55,655 nucleotides of DNA from Prorocentrum cordatum (taxonomy: Eukaryota; Sar; Dinophyceae; Prorocentrales; Prorocentraceae). Both the position numbers and the translations under genes were made by a program. The notes beneath the pieces are model-generated. The model worked only from the letters and a program-made list of their open reading frames with translations, did no database searches and had not been told where the DNA came from. Location of the stretch: the NCBI GenBank assembly GCA_963575745.1, contig CAUYUJ010004003.1, forward strand, positions 520,366 to 576,020. Reading direction: 5' to 3'. Positions 43,851 to 53,454 of the stretch are shown here, in pieces (position 1 is the stretch's first letter; each line of letters starts with the position of its first letter).

Positions 43851-44000
43851 TGAGTTTCATCATCACCACCCTCATCGTCCTCCTCCTCCTTGTCCTCCTC
43901 CTCCTCCTCCTCCTCCTCCTCACCACCACCACCACCAAAACCACAATCGTCCTCCTCCTCCTCCTCCTCCAAGTCGTCGTCGTCGTCGTCGTCGTCATCG

Positions 44001-44067
<67 letters not shown>

Positions 44068-44160
44068 CATCATCATCATCATGAGCATCATAACCAGCAC
44101 CATCATCGTCATCATCACCACCACCATCACCATCACCATCACCATCACCATCACCATCAC

Positions 44161-44210
<50 letters not shown>

Positions 44211-44241
44211 ACAGCATCATCAGCATATTCATCACCATCGA

Positions 44242-44272
<31 letters not shown>

Positions 44273-44885
44273 AATATCATCATCATCACCATCACCGTCA
44301 TCAGCATCAGCACCACCACCATCATCATCATCACCATCGTCATCCTCATCGTCAGCATCAGCGTCAGCATCATCATCGTTATCATCATTAGATTTGCGAT
44401 CGTTATCGTCGTCGTCATTGTCATCGCCATCGTCGTCGTCGTCGACGTGGCCATCATCATCGTCGTCAACTTCATCGTCATCGTAAGCATGAGCATCAGC
44501 ATCACCACCCTCATCAGCTTCATCATCATCAGCAGCATCGTCATCATCATCATCATCATCGTCATCGTAATCATCATCGTAATCATCATAATCATCATCA
44601 TCATCGTCGTCATCATCGTCAACATCACGACAACCATTACCAGCATCGTCATCATCATCATCATCATCATCATTATCACCATCATCACGACCGCCACCAT
44701 CATCATCAGCGCCAGCACCATCATCGTCATCATCACCACCACCATCAGCACCATAATCATCACCATCGGCATCATCATCAACATCATCTTCATCATCACC
44801 ATCAACATCATCGCCGCCACCGTCGTCGTCGTCGTCGTCATCATCATCATCATCACCCCCACCACCATCATAATCCTCATCCAAA
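43851..44885. repeat. 1-kb (CAT)n/(CAC)n array
   Basis: CTCCTC then CATCATCAC and CGTCGTCAT triplets for about 1,030 bases. All frames are open on one strand or the other (Ile/Thr, Met/Val or poly-Asp). Not treated as genes. Confidence 0.97.
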
Positions 44886-45925
44886 TCGCGGCTCTCCTAA
44901 GCCTGGGGACACGATGTGTCACACGTGACGGCCTTCCGTGCCCCCTTGAACAGTCGCCACCCTGAATGCTCGGCTGTCACGGTGGCAGGACTTGCGACTA
45001 AGCATATCCGCCCGGCACCCCTGGGAGCCAACAGGCTGCGAGGCGTAGGTGTCGTGTCCTCTGCAACACGTCCAAGTCCCAGTGTAACAATTGATGTTTC
45101 ATTCCAAGTTCCATTGTTGCTGGTTTTCGCTTGCACGTCAATTCCCCGTGCATGTTTCGGTTTCGTGCGTTTTCGCACGATGATCCCTGATGCTCCTGAA
45201 TAGTCCTCGCCTAGAAGAAAGCGCACGTCCGAGCGATGCCAATGTGATGATTGAACTCCGCTCGAAGTGGGGGGGCAACAACCACCCAGCTTCCCTCTCA
45301 GAATGGGGTTCTCAAACTTTCGGGGGGCGCCCTGGGCACGTAACATATGGCAGATTCGCACTCCAGAGGCGCTACAATCCCTAGCACATGTAAATGAGCG
45401 ATGATCAGAAAATGGGTCTGACGCGAGATGACGTAGCGACCTCACGCCGCAGCCTACGCTGGCCGCCAGCGCGGCAGGCTGCGTTGGAGACGAGGGCGCT
45501 CACGCGCGACCTTACGCGGGCAGCTTACGCGCCCGTGTCGGCGCAGACGACCCCGTTTGCTTGCGCCGCTCGAACGGATTCGCGCTCCCGAGGCCACACC
45601 CCCTCGTAACTCACGACTCGTCTGCGCCCACGAAACCACAGCCCCGAGCACGCTGCTGCAACTTGGCGCTCACGAGGCCACGACCCACCCAAAACCGAGG
45701 CTGCAGCACGCGTGCCGTTGTCCGCCCTGGGATCTGTGTCTGCTGGGGGGGGGGCGCGCTTCTCGGCCCCCGGTGGCGTCCCGAGGCTTCGGCTCGGAGC
45801 TCGAGGCCACGAAGCCTCGCAGATGGCAGGGGCGCGCGCTCCTGAGGCCTCCAGCCCTCGCAGCTTGCACCGGAGGCGCGCGTCCGAGGGGCCATCACCC
45901 TTCGGTCCTCGTTTTTTGTTTTTGT
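44886..45925. other. gene-free stretch
   Basis: Mixed DNA with a 182-codon minus-strand frame (45445-44897) and overlapping plus-strand frames. None shows a known domain. Confidence 0.45.
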
Positions 45926-45995
45926 TGTTCTTCTTCTTCTTTTCTTATTATTATTATTATTATTAGTATTAGTATTATTATTATTATTATTTTTT
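45926..45995. repeat. (TTA)n microsatellite
   Basis: TTCTTCTTC passes into TTATTATTAGTATTA repeats. Confidence 0.95.
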
Positions 45996-46689
45996 TCTCC
46001 GGCAGCAAGCCAATCCGCCGAGGAGCCAGCCAGCCAGCCGACAAGGAGCAGCCAACCAGCCCGCGGACCGCGGGCGGCCGTGCCGAGGGCGGAGCCCTTC
46101 CGATCGAGCGGCTCGGGGCCTCGCGGGCCTCTCTCTGGCCCCGGAAGCCGCGAGCGTCGTCGTATGCGGCGATTCGACCATTGGGCGGAACGGGGAAGGG
46201 AGGGGGACTGGTCTGGCTCCGCTAGACCTCTGCTTGGTGCTAGCGTTTGCAGCAGTGCGTCCTGTGGGGGAGACCCCACCTGCTTGAAACCGGCGCCCCA
46301 AACAGCCAAGAACTACTCCAGGGGGGGCGGGGAAGAAAGGAATGTGAGGGCCCGCGCCGATCGGCAAAACGATGAATCAGAAAATGATCACGAACAGGAC
46401 CTGTACATACAAGCTGTTTCGGGAAACAGTGGCAATATCACGAAAAATAGCCAGTGTCGTAGGCACTGATTAAAGTGTCATCAAGTCCCTTCGAGTTCTT
46501 TGTATTGCGCACTATAGAGTGCCGATGCACAACAAGCAGCCCAGACCCTGGGCATTTCTAGGCGTCACCGTTTTTGTCGCGCGCTCCCGTGAGCCCAGGG
46601 TAGTCCCCGCGTGGCTCTTCCAAAAACCTCGGGACCGTGGCCGCGGGCCTCAACCTCCGACATGCTCTGAGACGGCCACAGGGGACTGT
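45996..46689. other. gene-free stretch
   Basis: CAGCCAGCC and GC-rich DNA with no recognised feature. Confidence 0.5.
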
Positions 46690-46880
46690 CCTGTGGCGAT
46701 ATTGGCGACCTCGTGGGCCGTCGAAGGTGGCCAGCCGAGGAGGCCAAACTCGTGGAGTCCTTGGCATCTTCGTGTGATTTGATGATTGTCACTTTTTTGT
46801 CGAGCGTCCAAGACGGCCCAATACGCCACCAATATCGCCCCAAGAAGGCCTCACTGGGAGCTCAAGAGGCTGCGCAAAGA
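46690..46880 (+). repeat. dispersed CCAAGA/GACGGCCC repeat family, copy 5 (short)
   Basis: Little of the arms remains, but the core is clear: entered by GAGGAGGCCAAACTCGTGG (46734) and left by CGTCCAAGACGGCCCAATAC (46804), with a T-run between. The reduced arms suggest that core plus boundaries is the conserved part. Confidence 0.5.
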
Positions 46881-47108
46881 GGCGGGTCAACTCCCCGAAA
46901 ACTGCCATTCGACCTGAGCTGTCGCGATAATATGTGCGCGACTGGGCCAGTGGAGCACTCCTAGTTGACCACCCCTTTGAGAGGCCTCAGTGCCATGCCT
47001 GCTGCGTCGCGATGGTTATGGGGCTCTGACCTCCAAATGTGGCCAAACTCTTTGACGAGTCCCGACCGTAATCCGAAAGCCCTTATAACGGCGACGAGGC
47101 GACGATCG

Positions 47109-47171
47109 AAAGCAGTGCCCCGGCACTGCTTTGAACGCGTTCAAAGCAGTGCCCCGGCACTGCTTTGAACG
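47109..47171. repeat. left palindrome cluster (2 units)
   Basis: Unit 1 is AAAGCAGTGCC-CC-GGCACTGCTTT (47109-47132). Unit 2 has 16-bp arms from CGTTCAAAGC (47138) to GCTTTGAACG (47171) around CC. The junction CTTTGAACGCGTTCAAAG is itself palindromic. Confidence 0.95.
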
Positions 47172-47287
47172 TATGATATGATGATATGATGATGATTATG
47201 ATTGATGATGATGGTGATTTTTCCAGCGTACACTGTCCGCAACTGCGGCAATCAACATCATGCTCCACTTGCCCGCAACTGCGGCCA

Positions 47288-47710
47288 TCACCAACGCTGC
47301 CCCTCGAAGCTCCGCGGAGGGCGCTCGGCAGGTCGCCCGCTCGAGCCCCACTCGACTTCACGCTGAGGAGGCGAGCCCTCAGGGGCATTGTCCGCAACTG
47401 CGGCCACATCAGAGGGCCACCACTGCGCGCCATCAGCACCCCATCCGCTCGAGCGCCAGTCCCACCAGCGCGCCTCCCATGCGCCGCTGCCGCTCGCGCC
47501 CCAGGACCCAGCCGCCACTGCGGCATAAGAAGGGGTCGCATCGTCGCCGCTGGCAGCTTGCGGCGGCGGCGTGTTCTCTGCTCGCTCAGCCCCAGCGTCT
47601 CCCCCCGCAACTGCGGTTTCCATCTGGGGTCGGGCGCCCTCCCCCGCAACTGCGGTGTGTGCGTAGCTGCCCTTCTTGCCGCCCTTCCTGCCGTCTTCTT
47701 TGGCCCCCAT
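47288..47710 (-). CDS. hypothetical Trp/Gly-rich protein
   Basis: A 140-codon frame with an ATG at 47710. Near the start it reads GRKGGKKGSYAHTAVAGE, then ATPSYAAVAAGSWGASGSG, AWEARWWDWRSSGWGADG and QWWPSD. No catalytic motif is seen. Four copies of the 12-mer motif or its variants fall inside and three of them are read as Ala-Val-Ala. It follows the EEP ORF in coding direction and overlaps the end of the 145-codon frame upstream. Trp/Gly-rich N-termini occur on nuclease- and RT-bearing mobile proteins, so this may be the start of another element protein. Function unknown; real expression uncertain. Confidence 0.35.
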   Translation of the reverse strand: MGAKEDGRKGGKKGSYAHTAVAGEGARPQMETAVAGGDAGAERAENTPPPQAASGDDATPSYAAVAAGSWGASGSGAWEARWWDWRSSGWGADGAQWWPSDVAAVADNAPEGSPPQREVEWGSSGRPAERPPRSFEGQRW

Positions 47711-48023
47711 TGCCCCTCTTCTGCGCGCGCCTTTCCAACCTCGCGGCGAGTCTTTCAGGTGACCTGCGGCACGTATTGCGCGTGAAAGCCATCAGGGGGA
47801 AGTGCGCTCCGTGCCTCGCCCTGCCGACGGCGCCATGCCATATCTTGTCGTCGAGTTTGCCCTGCTTCACTCTGAAGGGATGAGGCGCAAACTCCTCGCG
47901 CGCCCTGCGCGCCATCCTTTCCTCGAAATCCGCAACTTCGGCCAAGGATCCGCCAGGTGGCGCCAGGAAGGCGCGCATCTTGTCTTCTACGGCCTCAGCC
48001 TTGGGAACGCAAGTCTGAAGCAT
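47586..48023 (-). CDS. hypothetical basic protein after the EEP ORF
   Basis: A 145-codon frame that overlaps the last codons of the EEP frame by about 35 bases. It begins TCVPKAEAVEDKMRAFLAPP, continues EVADFEERMARRAREEFAPH and RVKQGKLDDKIWHGAVG, and ends in Arg/Gly/Gln-rich sequence where two motif copies are read as RSCG. The first 60 residues look like natural helical protein, the tail does not. It could be the C-terminal continuation of the EEP protein after a frame change, or a separate small ORF. No family recognised. Confidence 0.35.
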   Translation of the reverse strand: MLQTCVPKAEAVEDKMRAFLAPPGGSLAEVADFEERMARRAREEFAPHPFRVKQGKLDDKIWHGAVGRARHGAHFPLMAFTRNTCRRSPERLAARLERRAQKRGNGGQRRRQEGRQEGQLRTHRSCGGGRPTPDGNRSCGGRRWG

Positions 48024-49219
48024 CTCCCCGGGGCCATTCGGTAGTCGAAGACACGGAACGACGGATCATGCTGGGTCGTCAAGAACCCGCCCTCGCAGTC
48101 GTGCAGAACACCCAGGCCATGGTGAAGCTTGTACTGCCCAGGACAGTATATGAACATAATCGTCATGCTGTCTGCCCTGGGCTGGCCGCCCGTGGTTTTC
48201 CAGGGGGCCCGCGCGGCGACGTCCACAGTCAGGCCTCAACTGCGGCACCAGGGCACAAGCTGGAACATGCACATGTTGAAGTCCCCCATGCAGACCTTCA
48301 CGTTCCAATCCCTGACGTAGGCGACGAGCCAGTTGTAGAACTCATGGAGCTTCGTGACGCCCCAGTCTTGGTTGGCCAAGCTGTGGTGGACGTGCGCCGC
48401 CATGACGTTGAAGGAACCCCCCAGATGGGGCGCGGCCTGGCCCAGGTGGACGCGCACCACCATCGCCCTGGAGTACTTGTTGTGCCACTTTGGCGCAGGA
48501 ACATCCACAACTGCGGACTTGTTATTTTTCTTCTTCGCGTTGGACTTCTCCTGCTTGTGGAAGAGCCTCGCAAAGCCGACGCGTTCAATGTGGCCGCCAC
48601 TGCGGTCCCTGATGCCAACAAGGAGGGTCCCTGATGGCTCGCCGCCCTTAATGCACAAGTAGTTGTAGTGAGTCCGATTCCGAAACGTTTCGTCCGCAAC
48701 AGCGGCTGCACTGTCCCTCGCGTCGCGCTCCCCACTGAGTACCGCGCAGGCCTCGTCGTCGCACTCGCACAGGGCGATGATCTGGGCAAGGTTCGCGCGG
48801 AGCTGCGCCCACTCGTCCGCGCGTTGCACGGGTCTAGCTGCAGCCCCTCCGAAGTTGGCCAGGCAGAAGCCGACCCGTCCCGCTTCGTACCCCGCTCTCT
48901 CCTTCCATGCGTCGACAATGGCTCTTTGGTTATCCGACAGATTGCTTGTCTGGATGACGGGCGCCCGAGTCCAGGTTCTCCGCGGCGACAACGCTCTCGG
49001 CATGTAGGAGTCCTGTGCTGCCGCAACTGCGGCTCCCGCACCTCCCCGCGGCTCAGCCTCGTCAGCGGAGACAGCCGAGGGCGCGACGGTGCCGTCGCCA
49101 TCTTGCGTCCGCTGGTCGTCGTCATCATCCGCAACTGCGGCTTTCTCGTCCTCGCCTCCCTCCTCCTTCTCTTTCTCGTCCTCGCCTCCCTTCTCCTTCT
49201 CTGCGCCGTGGATGAACAC
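47987..49219 (-). pseudogene. endonuclease/exonuclease/phosphatase (EEP) fold protein with an in-frame stop
   Basis: The frame is open from 49219 to a TGA at 48236, then continues in the same frame for about 80 codons to 47987. Residues 1-90 are acidic and low-complexity; the first codon is GTG, so the true start is unclear. The EEP core follows: GRVGFCLANFGG (114-125), IIALCECDDEACAV (147-160, Glu152 as the metal ligand), FNVMAAHVHHS (270-280) and VKVCMGDFNM (308-317), the GD-x-N hallmark. The usual C-terminal SDH is not obvious; YCPGQYKLHHGLGVLHDCEG lies beyond the stop. EEP enzymes cut nucleic acid phosphodiesters with Mg. Five 12-mer motif copies or variants lie inside, one of which makes the stop. 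No RT is attached. Confidence 0.6.
48234..48245 (-). other. 12-mer motif variant that creates a stop codon
   Basis: The plus strand reads CCTCAACTGCGG instead of CCGCAACTGCGG. On the coding strand the exact motif in this phase would be read CGC AGT TGC (Arg-Ser-Cys); the single change gives TGA. The frame continues open on both sides. Confidence 0.9.
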
Positions 49220-49414
49220 CGTTCTGGCGAATCGAATTCAACGGCCCGTACTCCCAGAGGGTGCGCTCGGGCGCGCGGGCGGCCGCATGCCTGGGTCTTC
49301 GCGCGCGCCACCTCGAGCCACGGTGACTACGGAAATGGATCGTGAATGGGCATGGGCTCGGATGGAGGGAGGAGACACAGGGTGTTCGAGGAGTGGCAGA
49401 AGGGGGACGAGGAC

Positions 49415-51316
49415 TCAAAGGAACGGGAAGAACAACAAAGGGACTGGCGGAGAAGCAGAAGGAGGGCGGGGATTGCAAGGGACTGAGAAAGGATTATTTT
49501 CGCAGCAGCTGGAAGACCGCAACTGCGGTTTTGCCTCATCTCCTGCCCGCGCGGGCGCCGCTCGGGAAAACAGCTTCACGCTGGACTTCCTGCGGGTCCG
49601 CAACTGCGGCCTGCATCGCGCTAGGGCTGGGATTACCAGCGCCATTTGCCCTCCCAGGGTTCTCACTGTTTCCGAATGCACGAACTGCGACAGCGCCGAA
49701 CGGTTCCCAGACGCCGCGTCGTTCGCGACTTTTTGCAGCCACCCAGCAAACGTGAGCGGCCATTGCTCCTTGTGCTGCTTGCACATCTCCTCGTCCAAAT
49801 GCGTCTTGAACCATGCCCACTCCCCCCTCTGCTCGTCTGAGAGGACGCCTTTTCCGCGAGCCAGGCGATCCAGAGCTGCCATCCTGTTTTTCTTGATCTT
49901 GAACTCCTCGGGATTCCACTGCGCTAGGGCGTGTTTGTTAGCCAAAGCCGTTTCCACCGCAACTGCGGCCTCCTTCTTTGCCCTCAAGGCGGCCTCGGCC
50001 TCTCGAATCTGCTTCTTGAGATCGTTCAACGCCTTCGTCCTGTCGTTCGCTTCCAGAGCCAGGCGCCGCTTTTTCGCCACCACTGCGGCTTCGTGGTCTC
50101 GCTGGGCAGTCAACGCTCGTAGGACCTCGTTGTCCTCCCGCGCCAGCTCTCTCAACCGCTTCTTTTGTTTGTGTTGTTGCTGTCGGCAATCCTGCGCTAG
50201 TTTCTCCATGCCCACTTGGCGCATCATATCTTCCGCCTCGCGGAGCGTTTCTGCCAAGGACGTCGCCACTGCCACCTGCTCGGCCGCCTCTGCGTCGACC
50301 ACGCAGTCCATGGATACCGAGGATCCTCGAGGCCCAGGTGCCGCAACTGCGGCATCGCACTGTTCCGCAAGAGCCTCGGCCAACGAGGCCTCACCTTGCT
50401 CTTCGTCCTCCTCGTGCTCCTCGTGCACCTCCTCCTCCTCCTCCTCCCCGCCCTCCTCATCGCCCTCCTCGTGGCCTGGCTCCTGGCCTAGCGCTTCGTC
50501 GCCGAGCTTCTCCAACACGGAATATGTGGCGTCGTGTTTCTCGTATTCGTGTATGAGACGCAGCACGTCATTGTAGGACCATTTCAAACGTTTCTGCTCG
50601 CATTCTTCCCTCACCTCCGCGACTGCTGTGTCCACTTTTGCTCGCAGCCCCCCTGCTTCCCAGAGTTCCGCCGCCTCTCGGCAAATCTCGAGATCTCCTG
50701 ACTTGTCGAAGGGCGCTCGAATTCCCACTTTCAGGAAACCTTTCGCGGCGTCCAAGTGCAACTGCACGTTCTCCAACACTGACAGCATCAAGTCGGCGCA
50801 ATCGGAACGCCGCAACTGCGGCACGTGCTTCCCCAACGCCATTTGCTGCACCAGCGCTTTGGTCTCGAGGGCAATGTACCGGCGCTTCACGTGCTGGTTC
50901 AAGTCCGTGTCCACGGGCTGCGCAACTGCGGTCGTCCCCCCGCCGTGAATTATCAGCACGTAGCCGCGCTGCCAGGCGAGTCTCCGCACAGCGTCTGCTT
51001 TGTGCGGGGAATGGTCGTCGGCCATGAGGATGCGCCACTTTCCCCGCAACTGCGGGTCGTCGGGCCAGGCCCGCAAGTGCCGCTGCAAGAATGTTACAAC
51101 GTCGTCTGCGCGGTAGGACCCCTTCTCGGACGTCGCCGTGCTCACCCAAGACGGATAGCCGCGACTGCGGGCATGTGCGGCCAAGCCCTCAGCGATGACA
51201 GATCCCCCCTTGAACATTTGCTCCGCCGGCGGTGGTCCGCAACTGCGGATGTCCTCCGCGTCGCTCGACACCGTCAGGTTCGCTGTCCACCCGAGACCCC
51301 CCGAGGCTGTCGTCAT
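49415..51316 (-). CDS. DDE_1-type transposase, catalytic C-terminal half with coiled-coil tail
   Basis: About 630 codons. WTANLTVSSDAED (10-22), SRGYPSWVSTATSEKGSY (51-68), then WRILMADDHSPHKAD (94-108) hold the second catalytic Asp. VLIIHGGG (120-127) and QPVDTDLNQHVKRRY (133-147) hold the third; QP-x-D-x(n)-KR-x-Y is typical of pogo/Tigger-like DDE_1 transposases of the Tc1/mariner superfamily. The enzyme cuts and pastes its element, usually at TA. Residues about 275-310 are Glu-rich; 330-480 are Lys/Glu/Arg-rich coiled coil. The part after TLGGQMALVIP looks like read-through. The first half of the catalytic domain lies upstream across the T-rich tract. Seven exact 12-mers are translated within it as RSCG, PQLR or Ala-Val-Ala. 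Confidence 0.75.
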   Translation of the reverse strand: MTTASGGLGWTANLTVSSDAEDIRSCGPPPAEQMFKGGSVIAEGLAAHARSRGYPSWVSTATSEKGSYRADDVVTFLQRHLRAWPDDPQLRGKWRILMADDHSPHKADAVRRLAWQRGYVLIIHGGGTTAVAQPVDTDLNQHVKRRYIALETKALVQQMALGKHVPQLRRSDCADLMLSVLENVQLHLDAAKGFLKVGIRAPFDKSGDLEICREAAELWEAGGLRAKVDTAVAEVREECEQKRLKWSYNDVLRLIHEYEKHDATYSVLEKLGDEALGQEPGHEEGDEEGGEEEEEEVHEEHEEDEEQGEASLAEALAEQCDAAVAAPGPRGSSVSMDCVVDAEAAEQVAVATSLAETLREAEDMMRQVGMEKLAQDCRQQQHKQKKRLRELAREDNEVLRALTAQRDHEAAVVAKKRRLALEANDRTKALNDLKKQIREAEAALRAKKEAAVAVETALANKHALAQWNPEEFKIKKNRMAALDRLARGKGVLSDEQRGEWAWFKTHLDEEMCKQHKEQWPLTFAGWLQKVANDAASGNRSALSQFVHSETVRTLGGQMALVIPALARCRPQLRTRRKSSVKLFSRAAPARAGDEAKPQLRSSSCCENNPFSVPCNPRPPSASPPVPLLFFPFL

Positions 51317-51329
51317 GGCGCCTCAGGTC

Positions 51330-51477
51330 GAAAAAAAAAAAAAAAACACAATAAAAAAAAACACAAGAAAAAAAAAACCAAAAAAAAAAAAGAAAAAAAA
51401 AAAAAACTACAAAAGAAGAAAAAACAAAAAAAAAAGTAAAAAAAAAAAAAATAAACAAAGAAAAAAAAAAAAAAAAC

Positions 51478-51508
<31 letters not shown>

Positions 51509-51512
51509 AAAG

Positions 51513-51544
<32 letters not shown>

Positions 51545-51593
51545 AAAAAAAAAAAAAAAAAGTAAACAAAAAAAAAACAAAAAAAAAAAAGTG
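51330..51593 (-). other. T-rich tract (coding strand) splitting the transposase
   Basis: About 260 bases, almost all T on the coding strand with scattered G, A and C. It separates KPTLAVKGG (end of the first DDE block) from ASGGLGWTANLTV, which are adjacent in intact transposases of this type. It ends in TTTTTTCGACCTGAG, so an intron with an extreme polypyrimidine tract and AG end is possible. A poly-A insertion or homopolymer assembly error is the alternative. The gap has no coding value. Confidence 0.65.
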
Positions 51594-51600
51594 GGACAAT

Positions 51601-51924
51601 GCCACCCTTCACAGCCAAGGTCGGCTTCGAGGCCGACGACGACTCGTTGTGGTGAAAGGGCGACTGGTCCCAGTTCAGGATGTGCGGGTCGTACCCCAGA
51701 AGCTCCTCTGCAGCTGCGCGGACCCTGGCCACGTTCAAGATCATAGTCTCAAAACGAGATTGGAGCAACCATTTTTGCACCTTGTACTTGCGGTTCGGCT
51801 TCTTCATGCTCAGGCCGTAGGAGCGCCGCCACTTCACCCACCACCGAGGCCGCAACTGCGGCACCATCGGTTTGCCTCCCCGCTTCATTGTCTCCACGCA
51901 GTAGTCCGCGACGAGTTGCTTCGC
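51601..51924 (-). CDS. DDE_1-type transposase, first catalytic block
   Basis: On the coding strand this frame is the same as that of the 51925-53454 ORF, separated from it only by a TAG. It reads AKQLVADYCVETMKRGGKPM, then WWVKWRRSYGLSMKKPNRKY, VQKWLLQSRFETMILNVARV and LGYDPHILNWDQSPFHHNES, with the first catalytic Asp in NWDQSP, and KPTLAVKGG. This block normally follows a helix-turn-helix DNA-binding region and is followed by the second Asp, here found beyond the T-rich tract. The motif copy at 51850 is read as PQLR just before PRWWVKW. Confidence 0.75.
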
Positions 51925-53454
51925 CTACGTAACCAGCAGGGATTGGGAGAACCTGGCCAACATCTTGGGCCTCTCCTCCGCAACTGCGGTTCGCTTGGCC
52001 ACCGCCTTCCAGTCCACGGAGTACCTCATGTGGGACCACCACTCGTACAGAGCGGCTTCCAGCCATGTAGCCTTGTTCGGGCGCCCTTGGTTGCCCCGCG
52101 CGCGGCGTCGGCCATGCACGCCCGCCGTGCCATGTCCACCTTGTGTGCGCCAGTTTTGAAACCACTTGGAGACGGCCTGGCTCTGCTGGACGACCCCCAT
52201 GCCCTTCGGCCACGTGAACCGCTCGCAAAAAGACGCGATTGAATTCCGTGGCAGAACGCCCTCGCCCATCCAACCACACCTGCGTGCGTGCGCCTCCAGG
52301 TCTTTGCAAACCAGTTCGCGGTCTCTGAGCATGTGCGGGCACACGCGCCGCTTCTGTTCCGCAACTTCGGGTTTTGGGCGTGCGCTGGCCCGTGCGTGCG
52401 CCCTGATCTGCTCCTCCTGCAACGCCTCGGGCATAGCCTCAGCCATGGCAAGCAATATACCCATGTCCTGCACGCCCGTCTGCCACTCTAACGCCGCCAT
52501 GAGAGCGGGGCGTGGCGCGCTCGCCTCTCTCGGCGCCTCGGCTGGTTCGCCCTCGCCCTCGGAGTCGTGCAGGACCATGGGTCCAGCAGGGCCGCTGGCC
52601 CCGCAACTGCGGTACGCCCGCACCTCCTCCAAGGTTAGTTCCTGCGTGACAACGAGCATGTCGTGCAACCACGGTTCGTCCCAGCGGCGCACCCCGAAAT
52701 CGTGCACTTCCTCCCGAAGCCATTTGCGCGTCTCGGCATTTTGCGGTTTCTGCAACATCATCGCCATAAGGTCAATGCCGCAGTTTCCATCGCAAACAGT
52801 CCCTAGGACCCATTGTCCCAGAGGACCGTAGAACCTGTTCAACGCGTCCGCCCCCTCAGAGCACACGCCACCCACCGCAACTGCGGCCACCCAGTGGCGC
52901 ACCTCATGGAGAGGGTTCTCGTGAGTCACGGGCCTGAGTTCCACCGTTGTCCATTCCCCGAACAGATCCTCAGCAGCGGCGAGTACGCACGCCACGCCGT
53001 CGACGGCGCATGGCTCAGTGCACTTCTCCTTTGCCCAAGGCATGTCGAAGTCAAGGAGGTCCTTGCGGTTCTCGCCTTCCCACACGTAAGGTCGACGCCC
53101 GAACCGCAAGGCAAACAGCATGAAAGCTGAATACCCTATGTAGGATTTCTCGGACAGAATCTGCCTCAGGAGAGCCATCACGACGTCAGGCACCGTCGCC
53201 GCCACTGCGGCCTGGATCTTTGGCGCGTCTTCCACAGGTACACCTTTCTCTGGCGCCAGGGGTGCGCCGCGACTCGTGGCCGCAAGGCGTCGCCAACAGG
53301 CGCCGCAACTCGTGCTGCAGCCTTTGGGTCTGGGCACGGGAAGAATGCGACCTGCGTCTTCGACCAGTTCTCTGGCAGCGGCCGCGCTGGTGGCAAGCGT
53401 GCTGAAGTGGTGTGTCTTTGTCCGCTTCCACTCCCTCAGGAGCTTCAACCGCAA
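51925..53454 (-). CDS. transposase N-terminal region with DGNC (OTU-like) and DNA-binding segments
   Basis: A 509-codon frame. The first 65 residues look like out-of-frame sequence; natural protein begins about LAPEKGVPVEDAPKIQAAVA. GQWVLGTVCDGNCGIDLMAM (213-232) has the DGNC box of OTU cysteine proteases, followed by RKWLREEVHDFG and EPWLHDMLVVTQELTLEEV. The third OTU residue (His) is not assigned, so this is only a resemblance. Later residues RVCPHMLRDRELVCKDLEAH and the stretch RPNKATWLEAALYEWWSHMR look like the DNA-binding region ahead of a DDE domain. The frame ends at TAG (51925-51927) but continues in phase into the DDE block. Motif copies at 51978, 52601 and 52875 are translated. Confidence 0.6.
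   Translation of the reverse strand: MRLKLLREWKRTKTHHFSTLATSAAAARELVEDAGRILPVPRPKGCSTSCGACWRRLAATSRGAPLAPEKGVPVEDAPKIQAAVAATVPDVVMALLRQILSEKSYIGYSAFMLFALRFGRRPYVWEGENRKDLLDFDMPWAKEKCTEPCAVDGVACVLAAAEDLFGEWTTVELRPVTHENPLHEVRHWVAAVAVGGVCSEGADALNRFYGPLGQWVLGTVCDGNCGIDLMAMMLQKPQNAETRKWLREEVHDFGVRRWDEPWLHDMLVVTQELTLEEVRAYRSCGASGPAGPMVLHDSEGEGEPAEAPREASAPRPALMAALEWQTGVQDMGILLAMAEAMPEALQEEQIRAHARASARPKPEVAEQKRRVCPHMLRDRELVCKDLEAHARRCGWMGEGVLPRNSIASFCERFTWPKGMGVVQQSQAVSKWFQNWRTQGGHGTAGVHGRRRARGNQGRPNKATWLEAALYEWWSHMRYSVDWKAVAKRTAVAEERPKMLARFSQSLLVT

Noticed and set aside
43851-44970. ORFs of about 370-460 codons made of Ile/Thr, Met or Asp runs
   Set aside because: Direct translation of the CAT/CAC microsatellite.
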